Shown here: positions 11,331 to 22,443 of the stretch, piece after piece
Numbering within the stretch: the stretch's first letter is position 1
Layout of the letters: every line of letters starts with the position of its first letter
DNA from: Aurelia coerulea
Taxonomy: Eukaryota > Cnidaria > Scyphozoa > Semaeostomeae > Ulmaridae
DNA: 64,000 nucleotides
Direction: 5' to 3'
Assembly (NCBI GenBank): GCA_039566865.1
Contig: CM076949.1
Span: forward strand, 2,456,501 to 2,520,500
The notes under the pieces: generated by a model
Seen by the model: the letters and a program-made list of their open reading frames with translations, nothing else
Told to the model about the DNA's origin: nothing
Databases searched by the model: none
Position numbers and translations under genes: made by a program

Positions 11331-11825
11331 TTAGCATGGGTTCCAAATGTTTAAAAAGGCTGGGGTAAAATTCAGTGACCTATTTCTTTTAACTGAATGA
11401 CGCCAAAGAAACTTTAGCTATTTCTCTATAATTCTACCGTTGGATTTTTCTGAAATTTTCGATATTTTCAGAATTAGAGTGTTTTTTCTCTTTTTCAAGA
11501 ATTGAAGAAAAATTTTCAAAAAAACTTAAAACCATCGTAATTTCTAAACAGTTTGACTCAACATGAAATAATTTCGAAGAAAACCATAGTTTATGAATGC
11601 CTACAAAATGGTATCAAGCAAAAGTCTGTCACTCATCTGGTTTATGATTTAGAAATTTCGTAACGTCACATCCTCAAATGAGTTGAAATGTAAGATAAGC
11701 TGTAATTTCGAAAAATATTCAAAATTTTGATAAGTCCAACGGTAAAATTATAGATAAGTATCTAAAGTTTCTTTCAAGCCATTCAATCAGAAGAAATAGG
11801 TCATTGAATTTTACACCCACCTTTG
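11331..11825. repeat. Foldback element, family A (copy 3)
   Basis: The left arm runs from about GGGTTCCAAATG through ATAATTCTACCGTTGGATTT; the right arm is complementary up to the ACACCCACCTTT word. Very similar to copies at 5391 and 14885. Confidence 0.8.
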
Positions 11826-12240
11826 GATACCCCTGTTCATGAAGCCAAACCCCCTTTACGGACAGAGTTGCCAGCTTTTACATCCGGATACAATCACATG
11901 TGAGATACTTGTCCAGGCTACTCCCATAAAAAGAGCGTGATTTCACATTGTTATTGAATCTAAACCGGGCTTAACTTATTACAGAAAAGGTCTGGAATTT
12001 AAAGCCGGTACAAAGATATAATACAATGCACTGCTTTACTGAGATTCGATCTGATGAACCGGAGATTCCACAAGAGATAAGGATTCATCAGAAATTTAAC
12101 CAAGAAGCCAAACCAGGAAAACTTCAGATTGGGTTTGACCTCGTAGAGTGCAGGAGGCGACAGAGGAGGGACAGAGTTTTCAGCTTGGGCAAGCTTCTCT
12201 ATTTGGTGGATATTTCTATTTACTTGTGCAAAGAAGGAGG

Positions 12241-12313
12241 ATGTCTTCAAGAGTGTTTCTAGCAGCAGTTTTGCTCGTGCTGGTAGTTGAATCACAGGGA
12301 GCTTTTTTAAATC
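12241..12313 (+). CDS. Possible first coding exon of a secreted protein (signal peptide)
   Basis: ATG at 12241 follows a purine-rich AAGAAGGAGG and opens a frame with a classical signal peptide: MSSR, an uninterrupted hydrophobic core (VFLAAVLLVLVV), then ESQGA as a plausible cleavage site. The exon ends at a good donor (GTGAGT, 12314) in phase 1. A signal peptide followed at once by an intron is a common design for small secreted animal proteins. No downstream exon of this gene could be recognised, because the next kilobase is repeat-derived, so the mature product is unknown. It may be a real gene with distant exons or a relic. Confidence 0.45.
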
Positions 12314-12424
12314 GTGAGTTTTACATTCTTTACAAGTATTTTTAAAAGTATTGATTCAAGTATTGATTGGTTCCCAGAATGTTCCAACTCAAACAGTTTT
12401 TACTGACCGTGTCTCTGGTTTGCA

Positions 12425-12545
12425 GGTGGACGCAAATTTGAGCTTTCAAGATTGATATTTCTGCTCTCAACGCACCAATACCAACGAACGATGTATCTAT
12501 GTTCAAGTTAACTATCGAGGACCATTTTGAGAATGACTAGCCATT
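12425..12545. repeat. Fragment of the large palindromic element seen at 52364
   Basis: GGTGGACGCAAATTTGAGCTTTCAAGATT through AACTATCGAGGACCATTTTGA (abridged) resembles the right arm at about 53140-53245. Only one arm is present. Confidence 0.6.
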
Positions 12546-13676
12546 TATTAAAGCTAAATTCACATCGCTGGAGTCAACCAAATCTGTATACTTTTGTTGG
12601 GACAGCCGGTAGAATATGAAACTGATAAGGAAAGTGTGAATTTATTTGACGTTTCTGTCCGTTCAGCTGCTGCAGTGTGGGTCTCCTTACCCACTTAGAC
12701 GAAATTTGATTTCGGGCAGTCGCAAACTGCAGCATGCCTGCAAAGGACCCTGGGTCACCATGGCTCTTTAAGATCCATTGCAATGATCATAAAATTCCGT
12801 CTAACAGACCTTACATGTTTGCTTCATATCTTTCAATAACTTTTAAATACGGGCTAGAGTGATTTTAGATTACCAGCCAATGTTTGATTAATCATTCCAA
12901 TTTTACCACAAGACAACACAACGAACACTTTTCTCCAAGATCCAGAAATCTAAGCGCCCCTGAAGCGCCCCTGGCGGCATCTGAATATCCCTACCAAAGG
13001 GATTTATTTCATAAGTAAGCACTCAGGGTTCCAATTGGAATAGAAGCGGCTTCTGTGCTTTGTTAGATAGTCGGTTATCGTTGCTTGTTGGCTGCAGGAG
13101 AGATGTGCTTGATCACACCTCTTGTGGTATAGTTGTGTAAATCGTCTTGTGAATCGTCTCGTATTATGTTGTAATCGTTTTCGTATTTCGTATTATGTTG
13201 TAATCGTATTGTCAATGCAATTTGTGTTGTATAGAAGTTTCTTGTAAATTTGGAAAAAATTGTATTAGCTTTACTTCGTTGTTGTTAGCTTATCTTGTAG
13301 TTTTGTAAATTTTTCACTGATATATATAAAAAAAGAAAAAGAAATCTATTATTCAGGATACCAATGGAAATATCAAAGTTGACTCTAGTGCTCTAAAGTC
13401 TCTAACAGACAATAAATATCTTTCATAAGCAGAAACTTTACCTATCTGGTCAGCAAGGGAGTATCCAAATCCTTTCGGCTGTCAGATGATATCTTTCAAC
13501 AGATTTTATTCTAAAGACGTTTTAGAGATTTAACAAACTTCAAAGGTCGCCACCCCTAAAGGGGACGCTCAAGTGAGATCCCTTCCCAACGCGTAACAAA
13601 CAGACATGTGATACCATCCATATATGAGGATTCCATAAAATGGGATGGTGATGCAGCACTTTTGTAACTTCATTTA
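12546..13676. other. Gene-free stretch, possible old retroposon tail
   Basis: No coding exon recognised. The segment 13030-13350 (CTTCTGTGCTTTGTTAG... to a TATATATAAAAAAAGAAAAAG tail) has the look of a LINE or SINE 3' end with an A-rich tail, but no flanking duplication was confirmed. Confidence 0.35.
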
Positions 13677-14320
13677 CAGCTAGAGTATAGCATCGCCCAT
13701 TATGGCCGGACGCCCATTATGGCCGTTTAATAAGAGCAATTAAATTTCAGGAGACTGGGAACAAGTAAACAAATTGGAATTGCACGGGAAATCATTACTG
13801 ACGTCAGTTTTAACATAATTTGACCTTCACTGAAGTTTCAGTTGAGTCGAAGCCCTACGAGATAATTCAGGGGCATGTCAATCGATTTTGTAAGTTCAAC
13901 AGGCCGTTACGATACATCGCTTTCTATTCGTGAAACCAGCACTCCTAAAATACCCGTTATCCCAAACTTAATGCAAAGTCATATTGAAATTTTTGCGTTT
14001 AATGTGCTCATCGATGAATAAATAATTGTAATTAAAGATGTGTTTCTTAGTTTAACTCTTCTCTGCAGAGTGGCGTAACTCGTTTGAACTGCGGCCACAA
14101 TGGGCGACGCCTAGCGAAAAGTTCGTTTTTACCCCCATCTTCAAAACCTTCAAAAATCCCAATGTAAAGTTGATTGATTTGATTCAAACTTTCACACATT
14201 TTTCTCAAATAGTTGGCGATATCACCAGTTCATTCGGTTTTTTCATAAAAACTTCCTTGAGGATCTAATTCGAATATTAGCGACGACATGGGCATAATGG
14301 GCGACACCACTCTAGCTAGT
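13677..14320. mobile_element. TIR element with CGCCCATTATGGCC ends
   Basis: The left end (AGCTAGAGT..ATCGCCCATTATGGCC) and the right end (GGCATAATGGGCGACACCACTCTAGCT) are inverted and imperfect over about 30 bp. A second CGCCCATTATGGCC lies just inside the left end and an internal ACAATGGGCGACGCCTAG lies at about 14098. No transposase frame, so non-autonomous. Confidence 0.7.
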
Positions 14321-14439
14321 TGAGGTAGAATGCAGACGACACAAAGTATAACTCTGCTTGCACTATGTACTTGTCGCAGAAAGACAAGATCTTAGCAACA
14401 AACAACAAAAATGACAAGAACTCATTGCAAAGTAACCAA

Positions 14440-14835
14440 CACACATATTTTTTTCACAAGAAACTAAGAATTTGACACTGTACTAAAATTTTCTTAAATT
14501 ATCAGATTTTGAGAAATCGAAGTTTCCAAAGCATTTCTTAGAACTTTCATCGTATTGATGTTTACATCTTGTCGACGTTCTGTGACATCGTAAACATTTC
14601 ACAACAAAGTTTTATGAAGTACTTCCACACTACTAGGCATTACTTAAAAAGTGACAACTGGCTAATGAAAAACAACAAAATTAACATAAGGTGAAAATAT
14701 GCCATGAATTTCCTTGGAGGAAAGGAAGAGTTTCTTGAATAATTTTTCCCAGTACTGAAGTTTCTCAATGTTTAGTGATCTGAGGGCTGAGTCTCTTCTT
14801 AAAAGTTTCCCATAAAAAGTACATGCATTAGCCTA
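14440..14835. repeat. Dispersed repeat of the ACACATATTTTTTTCAC...AAGAAACTAAGAATTT type
   Basis: Related sequence occurs at 23335-23935, 44455-44835 and in part at 27235-27310. The ends resemble CAACACGTATTTTTTTATAA in inverted orientation at 44455. No coding capacity. Confidence 0.5.
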
Positions 14836-14884
14836 TCATTAAGACTCTGTAGCAAAACTGGATACTCGAAAAGGATATTTGTCA

Positions 14885-15390
14885 GCATAGATTTCAAATC
14901 TTTAAAAAGGCTGGTGAAAAATTGAGAGACCTATTTCAAAGAAACTTTAGCTATTTCTCTATAATCCTACCGTTGGAATTTTTGGAAATCTTCAATATTT
15001 TCAGAATTAGACTGATTTTCTTCTTTTTCAAGAATTCAAGAAAATGTTCAAAAAAACTTAAAACCATCATGATTTCTAAACTGTTTGACGTAACATGACG
15101 TAATTTCGAAGAACACCGTAGTTTATGAATGCCTACAATATGGTATCAAGCAAAAGTCCGTCACTCATCTGGTTTATGATTTAGAAATTTCATGACGTCA
15201 CATCCTCAAATGAGTTAAAATGTAAGATACGCTGTAATTTCGAAAAATATTCAAAACTTCTGAAAAGCCCAACGGTAGAATTATAGATAAGTATCTAAAG
15301 TTTCTTCAAGTTATTCAAACAGCAGAGATAGGTCATTGAATTTTACACCAACCTTTTTATGCCGAGAAAAAGATTTGGAACCTATGCTAT
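14885..15390. repeat. Foldback element, family A (copy 4)
   Basis: The left end is GCATAGATTTCAAATCTTTA; the right end is AAAGATTTGGAACCTATGCT. The inner arms pair around ATAATCCTACCGTTGGAATT. Confidence 0.8.
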
Positions 15391-16914
15391 ATTTGTCAAT
15401 GCTGTACTAACAAACCAAAAATTGACAGCGAAGTAATGTTGAAGACTTTACAAAGCCCAAATATGGTCTTTCAATTGAACTGCTTCTAAGTTACCACATT
15501 AGGCTTTCAGGGCTATAAGTAAGCCCAAAACGACTTCTCAAGTAGCCTATTATTGTACAGAGTCGAATCAAAATCAAATTAGGCAGATTTTGTCTGCACC
15601 CTCTATTCTGGAATGATTTAGAAATAAATCTTCGTCAGATTTTGACTCAGTGAAGATTCGGTGAAGATATATTTAGCATACTTAAAGACCTATCGTATCC
15701 GATAGAACTCATCAAGAAATGCTATTCTACCAAAAAAAATTGTCCAAAATCATTTTCCAAACTCGTTTTAAAATGCATTTTGTCGAGCTTGGACTGTGGA
15801 CACTACCGGGCACCAACGGCCTGGGAACTAGTGACGACTACTCAGGATGACAAACAATCGAACGAATTGATCGCTGTCATAAACCAGTTGTTATGAGGCG
15901 TTCATATCGAAGCTTAGACGAAGTCAAAGTTCCAATAAAATGCACCAAAAAGAGTTTGTTTGAGTCAGACCTCCTCACAGTCGTCTGTTGTAGGTTTCTC
16001 GGCATGGATTGTTGGAATTGGTATGACGCCAACTTCATCTCTCGACCGCACAAGGTGTCCTTTCCTCATTGGCGAGCGACATTTCTCGTCCAGCAGAGAT
16101 GACGTAATTCTCCTGGGTAGCATTACCTTTTGAATGGAACAATTAGGATATTTGAAAAGCATAAAGAATCCGCTTTCCAATGTTGTCAAATGTTAATAGG
16201 GTGTTCGTACTAAAATGTGGAGTCATTGTGATTTTAGTGTCAGCAGGTCAATTTCGTTGACTGTTGTGATTCATTTACAGTTAGGCTTATGATCATGGAA
16301 GTTCTTTCAAAGGGGTTTTTACAGAGAGTTCCCAAGGAGAAAAGTGTTTGAAAATACCAATAAAGATTTTAATAGAAATTATGTGATGTCCTATCGCTTG
16401 AAGAAAGTGTTATTATGGAGGATGAAGCGGAAGGTTAGGAATTGGAAGCAGAACATCTGTGCAGGTACGTAAACAAGATCAGTGAAAAATTAGGCCCGTT
16501 CTCAGTGGCGCCCCTTGGTGAATCTTGTTACTTGGCTTGACATTTTTTTATGTTCCTTCTAAACAGAGTTCAGAGTGGTATTAGGTAAGGTTAGTTGTGA
16601 GTTTCTAGTCATTTCAGTATGATTTTAAAAACCACATTCCATCAACTAAGACTCTAAAATATACGCCTCGGACCTTCCTTGCGCCTCGGAGGAACTCTGA
16701 GCAACGGGAATCTTGGCATTATTAGCATTACCCTCCCTTGGTGTTTTTTGCTTATAACATTTCTGTTTCTCAGCATGAGTTTTCGAGTTTTTACTATTTG
16801 TTATCATTTTATCTTCTGCCTTATCAAAATTTTCGAGAATATAAACAATGCGTTCTGCTCACATGAAAATTTCAGATCGACCTGAAAAATCTGACAGACC
16901 TCAGAAACTGAGTT
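15391..16914. other. Gene-free stretch
   Basis: No recognisable exon. A short frame at 15893-16102 (with KSLFESDLL and CCRFLGMDCWNW) shows no family I can name. Confidence 0.4.
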
Positions 16915-17207
16915 TCAGGTCAACCTGAGTTTCATTTCGCCTGCGTCGTGTAAGCGTTCCAAGGGCCTCGAGAGCAGACCGAAATGAGCGTTAAACTGAC
17001 CAGCAACCAGCAACTCAGACCAGTTAAATCTTCTCAAGTAATCCTCGGGTTTAAAGTGTTTTGAGCACAAGCAAGATGCTGTCGAAGCTTCCCATTTGGC
17101 ACGTTTTTGTTTCACGAACGCTATCCATTCGCGTAGTCTCTCCTTTGCAGTTGTATTTTCTTTGCCATGAAACGGAATAGCATGCAATGTTATACCATTC
17201 TCTAAAT
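16915..17207 (-). CDS. THAP-domain exon (partial gene or transposon relic)
   Basis: The minus-strand frame reads ITLHAIPFHGKENT, then RLREWIAFVKQKRAKW, then CLCSKHFKPEDYLRRF. This matches the second half of a THAP zinc finger (C2CH): the P of the first segment, the invariant W in REW, and the closing C-x2-H pair in CSKH followed by F. The first Cys pair must lie in an upstream exon: an acceptor (CTTCAG) sits just before 17207 on the minus strand. No matching N-terminal exon was found nearby. The frame runs on to a stop at 16915, but the true 3' exon end is unknown. THAP domains bind DNA in host regulators and in P-element-type transposases, and either origin is possible. Confidence 0.7.
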
Positions 17208-18510
17208 CTGAAGTCAGTGCAAAAATATCAACATTTCCCTTTAGTTTCTGCTTGGAAATTTAGGGGAAACGGACAAGTTTATCTGGGAAATTGAAGGGAA
17301 ACAGACATTTCCATTTCCTTCTTGGGAAATTATGGGGAAAGTGTCTGTTTCCCCAAAATTGCCCGAAATTTTGTCATTTTTTGCAGTGAGTATTTCCACA
17401 ATTAGCAGCCACGTATCTGTTTACCATATTTGCGTTGTTTCTTGCCTTCCTCCCTTCTGCAACCACCACTGGCACTAAAATTGACTGCGAAATCACTTAG
17501 GCTACACCACTGAGACCTGAGTGTGTATACCTGAGTCGACGTCACATCCGCTATCGCCCCAGACTCCAGACTGGTCAAAATAGCCCGGCAGTGTCCACAA
17601 AAAATTGTCCAAAAACGCGACTTTAGTGGGGCATAACTCCGGAACCACGCATCGGAAAACAATTCGGTTTTCGGTTTTCAACTCAGCTCAACGCCTTCTT
17701 TAATCTGTTATAAAAGATTCTACCGACAAAGAAATTGTGAATCAGTCACTCGAAAGTGACAAAGTGATAAGGATAGCTACAGCTTCTAAGAGGGTTTTAG
17801 CAAAGCTTAAAACATCATGAGAAATGAACAGAAGAAGGCGGCAAGAGATGGTTGGCAAAGTGAAGCTAAAATGAGCCAAAATTTACTAACAATCACAAAC
17901 AGAATATCCCAAGTAGAGTGCCTTGTATGAGGCTTAGTTGGATCGACAATTTACTACTTTGAAAGATAAGCTGCTAATGACATTCGTTCTGACAATTTAT
18001 CACGTAGCTGAGATTTTTTGGATTGGCAAAGGCTAGAGTTTGTGGTCATGTGACTTCCATGTAAATGTCTGAGAAGAAAACTCTTCCTGGTTTCATAAAT
18101 TAATGAATTGGGATCATCCAAGCTTCTCCTATTCAATTTAAAATTGCATCAAGAAAAAAGCGCCCAACAAATCTTGCCATCACTAACAGACAATCTTCTT
18201 GATAAATATTCTATCAATTTTGGACAAGATTTCATCGCAACGTCGTCTCTACGTACAGGTCTGAGAAGGAAACTCTTCCTGGGTTCGTGAATAAATCAAT
18301 GAACTACCATCAAAGATATCCCATTAAACTTAAAATTGGATTGGAACTCAAAATTGCATTGGAAGAAAGAAGCACCTTTGTTTGATATTATTGGAAAAGA
18401 AAAACACCTTCTGTATATCCAAAAGAGAAGAAAATGTACAACCAGTGCATTAATTTGAAATTACTCAATGAGAAACCCCTTTCAAATTTTATGTATGGCA
18501 CATTAAAGTT
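17208..18510. other. Gene-free stretch with GGGAAA-rich inverted words
   Basis: 17250-17370 contains repeated GGGAAA(T/C) and TTTCCC words that can pair (for example GGGGAAACGGACA with TGTCTGTTTCCCC). Similar words form the cluster at 63200-63535. Nothing else recognised. Confidence 0.4.
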
Positions 18511-18697
18511 CCATAATTAAAGGGAGTACCTCCATAATTAAAGGGAGTACAAAGACCAGCATGCTTTGCATGAAGTCATCGACTTGCTCTCCACAGCTAC
18601 CAGAATAACTGACTGTACGAAATTCACCAAAACAAAAACAAACAATTGCAAAGGCTGCATGGTCTTTGTAATCCCTTTAAGTATGGTAACAGTTTAT
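18511..18697. repeat. Small MITE (CCATAATTAAAGGGAGTAC)
   Basis: CCATAATTAAAGGGAGTAC occurs twice in tandem near 18510-18551, followed by AAAGACCAGCATGC. The right end GCATGGTCTTTGTAATCCCT with TTAAGTATGG is the inverted counterpart. Confidence 0.65.
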
Positions 18698-18845
18698 AGT
18701 TGGATTAAATATATCTTATTACTGACAAAGTGATGTGCCATGGATCTTCAATAATTCAAGGATTCAAAATAGTCTCTTCGAGCGATCCGAACATAATTAC
18801 ATATAACAAGCTGATGGCGTCCTTTCGCAACAAACAATATATAAA

Positions 18846-19441
18846 CCGGGTGCGCCAAAATAAACTATGCACGTTTGGCAGGCCACAATAAATCATACAC
18901 TGGACCGATTTTGAAGATTTATGACTTAATCTTTAGCAGAAAGCCTGAATTAGATTTCAAGACTTTTTGCAAATTTTTCCGTTTTAAGTTTTTAGAGCTA
19001 GAAGCGAGTTTCTTAAAATGTTCGTTTTCGAGAACATTGAAAACGATCAAAAAACGTCGATCGAATTTTAAAAGATTCAACATGAATCAATAAAGAGAAA
19101 ACGTTTTCCGGGGGATTTAGTACGAACTCTCGTACAGCAGATTACAATTAATCGATTTCTACATCGAAAATTACCACGAACAAGTTCTCTCTTTGTCCAG
19201 TGATGTTGATTCTTTAGAAAACTTGATCGATGATTTGTGATCGTTTTCAATGTTTTCGAAAACTAACATTTTAGGAAACTCGCTTCTAGCTCTAAAAACT
19301 GAAAATGCAAAAATTTTCAAAAACACTAAGTATCTAATTCAGGCTTTTTGCTAAAGATTAATTCATAAATCTTCAAAATCGGCCCAGTGTAAGATCTATT
19401 GTGGCCTGCCAAACGTGCATAGTTTATTTTGGCGCACCCGG
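18846..19441. mobile_element. Palindromic element with CCGGGTGCGCCAAAATAAAC ends
   Basis: Arms of more than 230 bp are inverted: CCGGGTGCGCCAAAATAAAC on the left, GTTTATTTTGGCGCACCCGG on the right, and the TTGGCAGGCCACAAT and GAAGCGAGTTTC words also pair. About 596 bp, no coding capacity. Confidence 0.85.
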
Positions 19442-20184
19442 TACAAAACTATTTACAAACGACAAATCCTGTATCCATATGGCAATAAATCGTTCTCCTC
19501 CAATTCTCACTCAACGTAATACTGATCTCCATCCAATCCTCAACTCTAAACTAAATCAATTTATTCATCAATCGAGTCTCAAATCTCACTATAATTCCAC
19601 TCTCAACTCACAACTCTCAATCTCAACTACTTTCCTCTTCGTTCCAGTCTCGTGTTCTTAATCTACTCTAATTATGCTAATTATGCGATATACTAATAAT
19701 CCATCAATAACGTCAATAAAAATCCATTCAATTCACAACGTCATGGTCTAGTGTTTACTTTCCCCACTTATTAGAGAGAGGGGCTTAAAAGAGAGGGGGC
19801 GAAATAGAGCTTTTACGCTAACTGCGGTGTCTGCAACCATGACCGTGAGACCGTCCCCTTTCCATGACTCTGACGAAACCTTGTCTTTCTTCCAGGCACT
19901 CGTCGCCTACAAATTTCCTGCAGATATCTACGACATGTCTTCCGCAACTACTGGTTTTCACCAAAATGCAACAAAGATGGAACCTTCAAAAATCCACAAT
20001 GCTTCCAACAAGGCAGTCACTATTGTTGCTGTGTGAATGCAAACCCAACAAAAATCGTCAAAACAATGTTTTGGATCGGCGACTGTATGAGACATCACCC
20101 CTTGAAGCATAAACTACCAGTTTGCCTTGGGGTATGTATCAATAATTAGACAGAGTAATTTCTTCCTACAATGCTACCTAGCCA
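19442..20184. other. Gene-free stretch
   Basis: Contains a T/C-rich section with repeated CTCAA words (about 19495-19640) and one short unassigned frame at 19827-20036. No family signature. Confidence 0.35.
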
Positions 20185-20445
20185 ACAGGGATAGATTTTG
20201 TAACACAACAGCATTAGCTGCTTTTAATCGACACCGGAATTCAAAACGATTAGCGATCGCAAACAAAGGAAATTCTCTCAACCAGTAATTCAAAACAAAC
20301 AAAGCCACAAAGTTGCCGTGAAACCAGTGCGGCAAACTGTTGCCTTGTGCACGCGAAAGGTTGTTCTTAAGAGAAGCCATGAGTTTATAATGAAAGTAGA
20401 AGGCTATATCTAGAGATCTGCCTCGCAAATCTTGTTTAGTTGATT
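20185..20445. repeat. Single arm of foldback family B (copy 2)
   Basis: AACAGGGATAGATTTTGTAA and the following GCGATTAGCGATCGC and GGAAATTCTCTCAACC words match the left arm of copies 1 and 4. The right arm is absent. Confidence 0.75.
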
Positions 20446-21430
20446 CAAGGGCTAAGCAGTAATTGTTTAATTTAAGCCATAAATATAGGAATATGTAGGC
20501 ATGACCATGGCTACATGAATATATGCCTTGCTCAGCTTCTGAGTGTTTCAAAGACCCATTTGGTCAAATTGTAAAGGCCCAAGTGTTCGAAGCAGGCATC
20601 ATAAGAACACAATGCAAAAACTTTCCTTTTATCCTTTAACCAAAGCTCTGACAACTTTGTTTGTTTTTTGCCAGCCAAAGATGGTGAAAAGGGTTAGCAA
20701 GGTTTAAAGAGGAGCTCATTGAAAGTCAGAAGTTAATAACCAGAAACAGTTTGCCAAGATTCATTGACAACTTGCTGTCAATGCCACGAATGGCATACAT
20801 GCAGACTGTACAAAGGACAATTCATCTCAATATGTTATCTATATCTCTATGTATAAATCTTGCTTGAGTGATAAAATTGTGTAGACTATATTATAGATAA
20901 ATTTTGTAGACTATTTTGTAAAGTATTTTGTAGACGTATTTTGCAGACCATTTTTAAACAACATTGCGCAACTAGATTTGTTCATTGAGCAATTCAATTC
21001 ACGAGAAATTTTCATGATTTCAAAATAAAAAGAGAGAGGAAATATAATAAGTCTATTGCAAAATATGGTGCTTACACGAGTAGCTAGGACACAACAGATG
21101 TCCGTCTGAGCTGTTCCGGCTGCAAAGTCAGAGGACCGTTGCGTCATTTAACAACTTCCACAAAACAACAACACCACCGAAGCCAAGACAAAAGTGACTA
21201 CATACGGAGCAGCAAAGGCAGCAGGCATTCGGTGCTAAATTCATACCATACATACTTCTTGGCAATGATTTTAGCATGGGCCTCTTACAATAGACGATTG
21301 GCTGGAAGATGGAAGACGGGAATTTTTACAGTGATCATTTGTGTTTCGTGGAATTTCGATCGATTTGATTCGTCGATCTTTAATAATATTAAAAGTTAAG
21401 AGGATAATAATAAGAGGAAGGATAATAGAT
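20446..21430. other. Gene-free stretch
   Basis: AT-rich, with TTTTGTAGACTAT-like words repeated at 20877-20950. No exon recognised. Confidence 0.4.
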
Positions 21431-21956
21431 CATAGGGTTCAAATCTTTAAAAGGTCGGTGCAAAATTCTATAACAGTTTCTTTTGAAATAAATGACTTGG
21501 AGGGAACTTAGGGGTTTTTGCTGTAAATCTGCCGTGGAAATTTATTGATATTTTGATTAGTTTTAAAATGGTGGCATTTATTAAATTTTGAGGCTATGAA
21601 GTCATCAAATTTCTAAATCCGAAACCCTAAACCAGAAAAGCTACAGAAATCTGCTTGCCACCATGTTGTAGACCTTCATAAACTATGGTTCCCTTGAAGG
21701 TCATATAATTTTCCCTCTATTGGTTTAGGATTTACGATGATTTAAATTTGTTTCAAAATTTTCCATGAAAATTTTCAAAAATAATTAAACTGGCGCTACT
21801 TTGAAAAAAATCAAGATGTCAAAAACTTTCCACGACAGATTTAAGGCAAACTACCATAAGTTTCTTTCAAGCTATTTTATTAAAAGCACACTGTCATAGA
21901 ATTTTACACCCACCTTTTTAAAGATTTGAAAGATTTGAGCCCTACGCTGGATAACT
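21431..21956. repeat. Foldback element, family A (copy 5, divergent subfamily)
   Basis: The left end CATAGGGTTCAAATCTTTAA is matched by a right end with AAAGATTTGAGCCCTA. The inner words (TAAATCTGCCGTGGAAATTT and CCACGACAGATTTAAGGC) pair. Closest to copy 7 at 46132. Confidence 0.75.
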
Positions 21957-22087
21957 GTAAAAGATCCTTGACGCAACCTTTAGTGCAATCGTCAATTCAA
22001 ATGCTACCGATGCGATATGGAAAAAAAGGCATATCAGTTTTACGGCAAATACAGCATCAGATACATTTAAGCTAATGTATAGTGATT

Positions 22088-22093
22088 TTTATT
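22088..22093 (-). terminator. Candidate poly-A signal for ARL6IP4
   Basis: TTTATT on the plus strand gives AATAAA on the minus strand, about 350 nt after the ARL6IP4 stop codon. Not tested against any transcript. Confidence 0.35.
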
Positions 22094-22443
22094 CAGGGGT
22101 AAATAAGTTTGTAAGTGATAACCAACTATGTCTTAGAGTTAATTATGTATTTCGAACCTTCAGTAGTATTTCAAATTATTACGAAAACGAGTTGGAAGTG
22201 ACTTCTTTCTCTAGTTCCTTTAATATATTAGCCCATTAGTTCTCTTTTGGAATCGTATCTTTTTGAATAATACCATAGTTATTGTTTTTGTTTGTCAGAT
22301 ACCTACGCATTAGCCCAATTGACCATTTATAGTTCTACAAATGTCAGTTTTAGCAGCAAAACTATGTTTACAAAAACACCAAAGTAAATTAGACTTACGT
22401 ATGTCCATTGCAGTTCAAATCTGTGAAGAATGCAATTAGTTTT

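Noticed and set aside
11063..11368. 101-aa plus-strand frame
   Set aside because: Spans a small inverted repeat and the start of a family A foldback; no family motif.
20174..20551. 125-aa minus-strand frame
   Set aside because: Its C-terminal half (YWLREFPLFAIANRFEF) recurs at 2891, 3228, 43743 and 47082 on inverted arms of family B elements; it is repeat sequence, not a gene.
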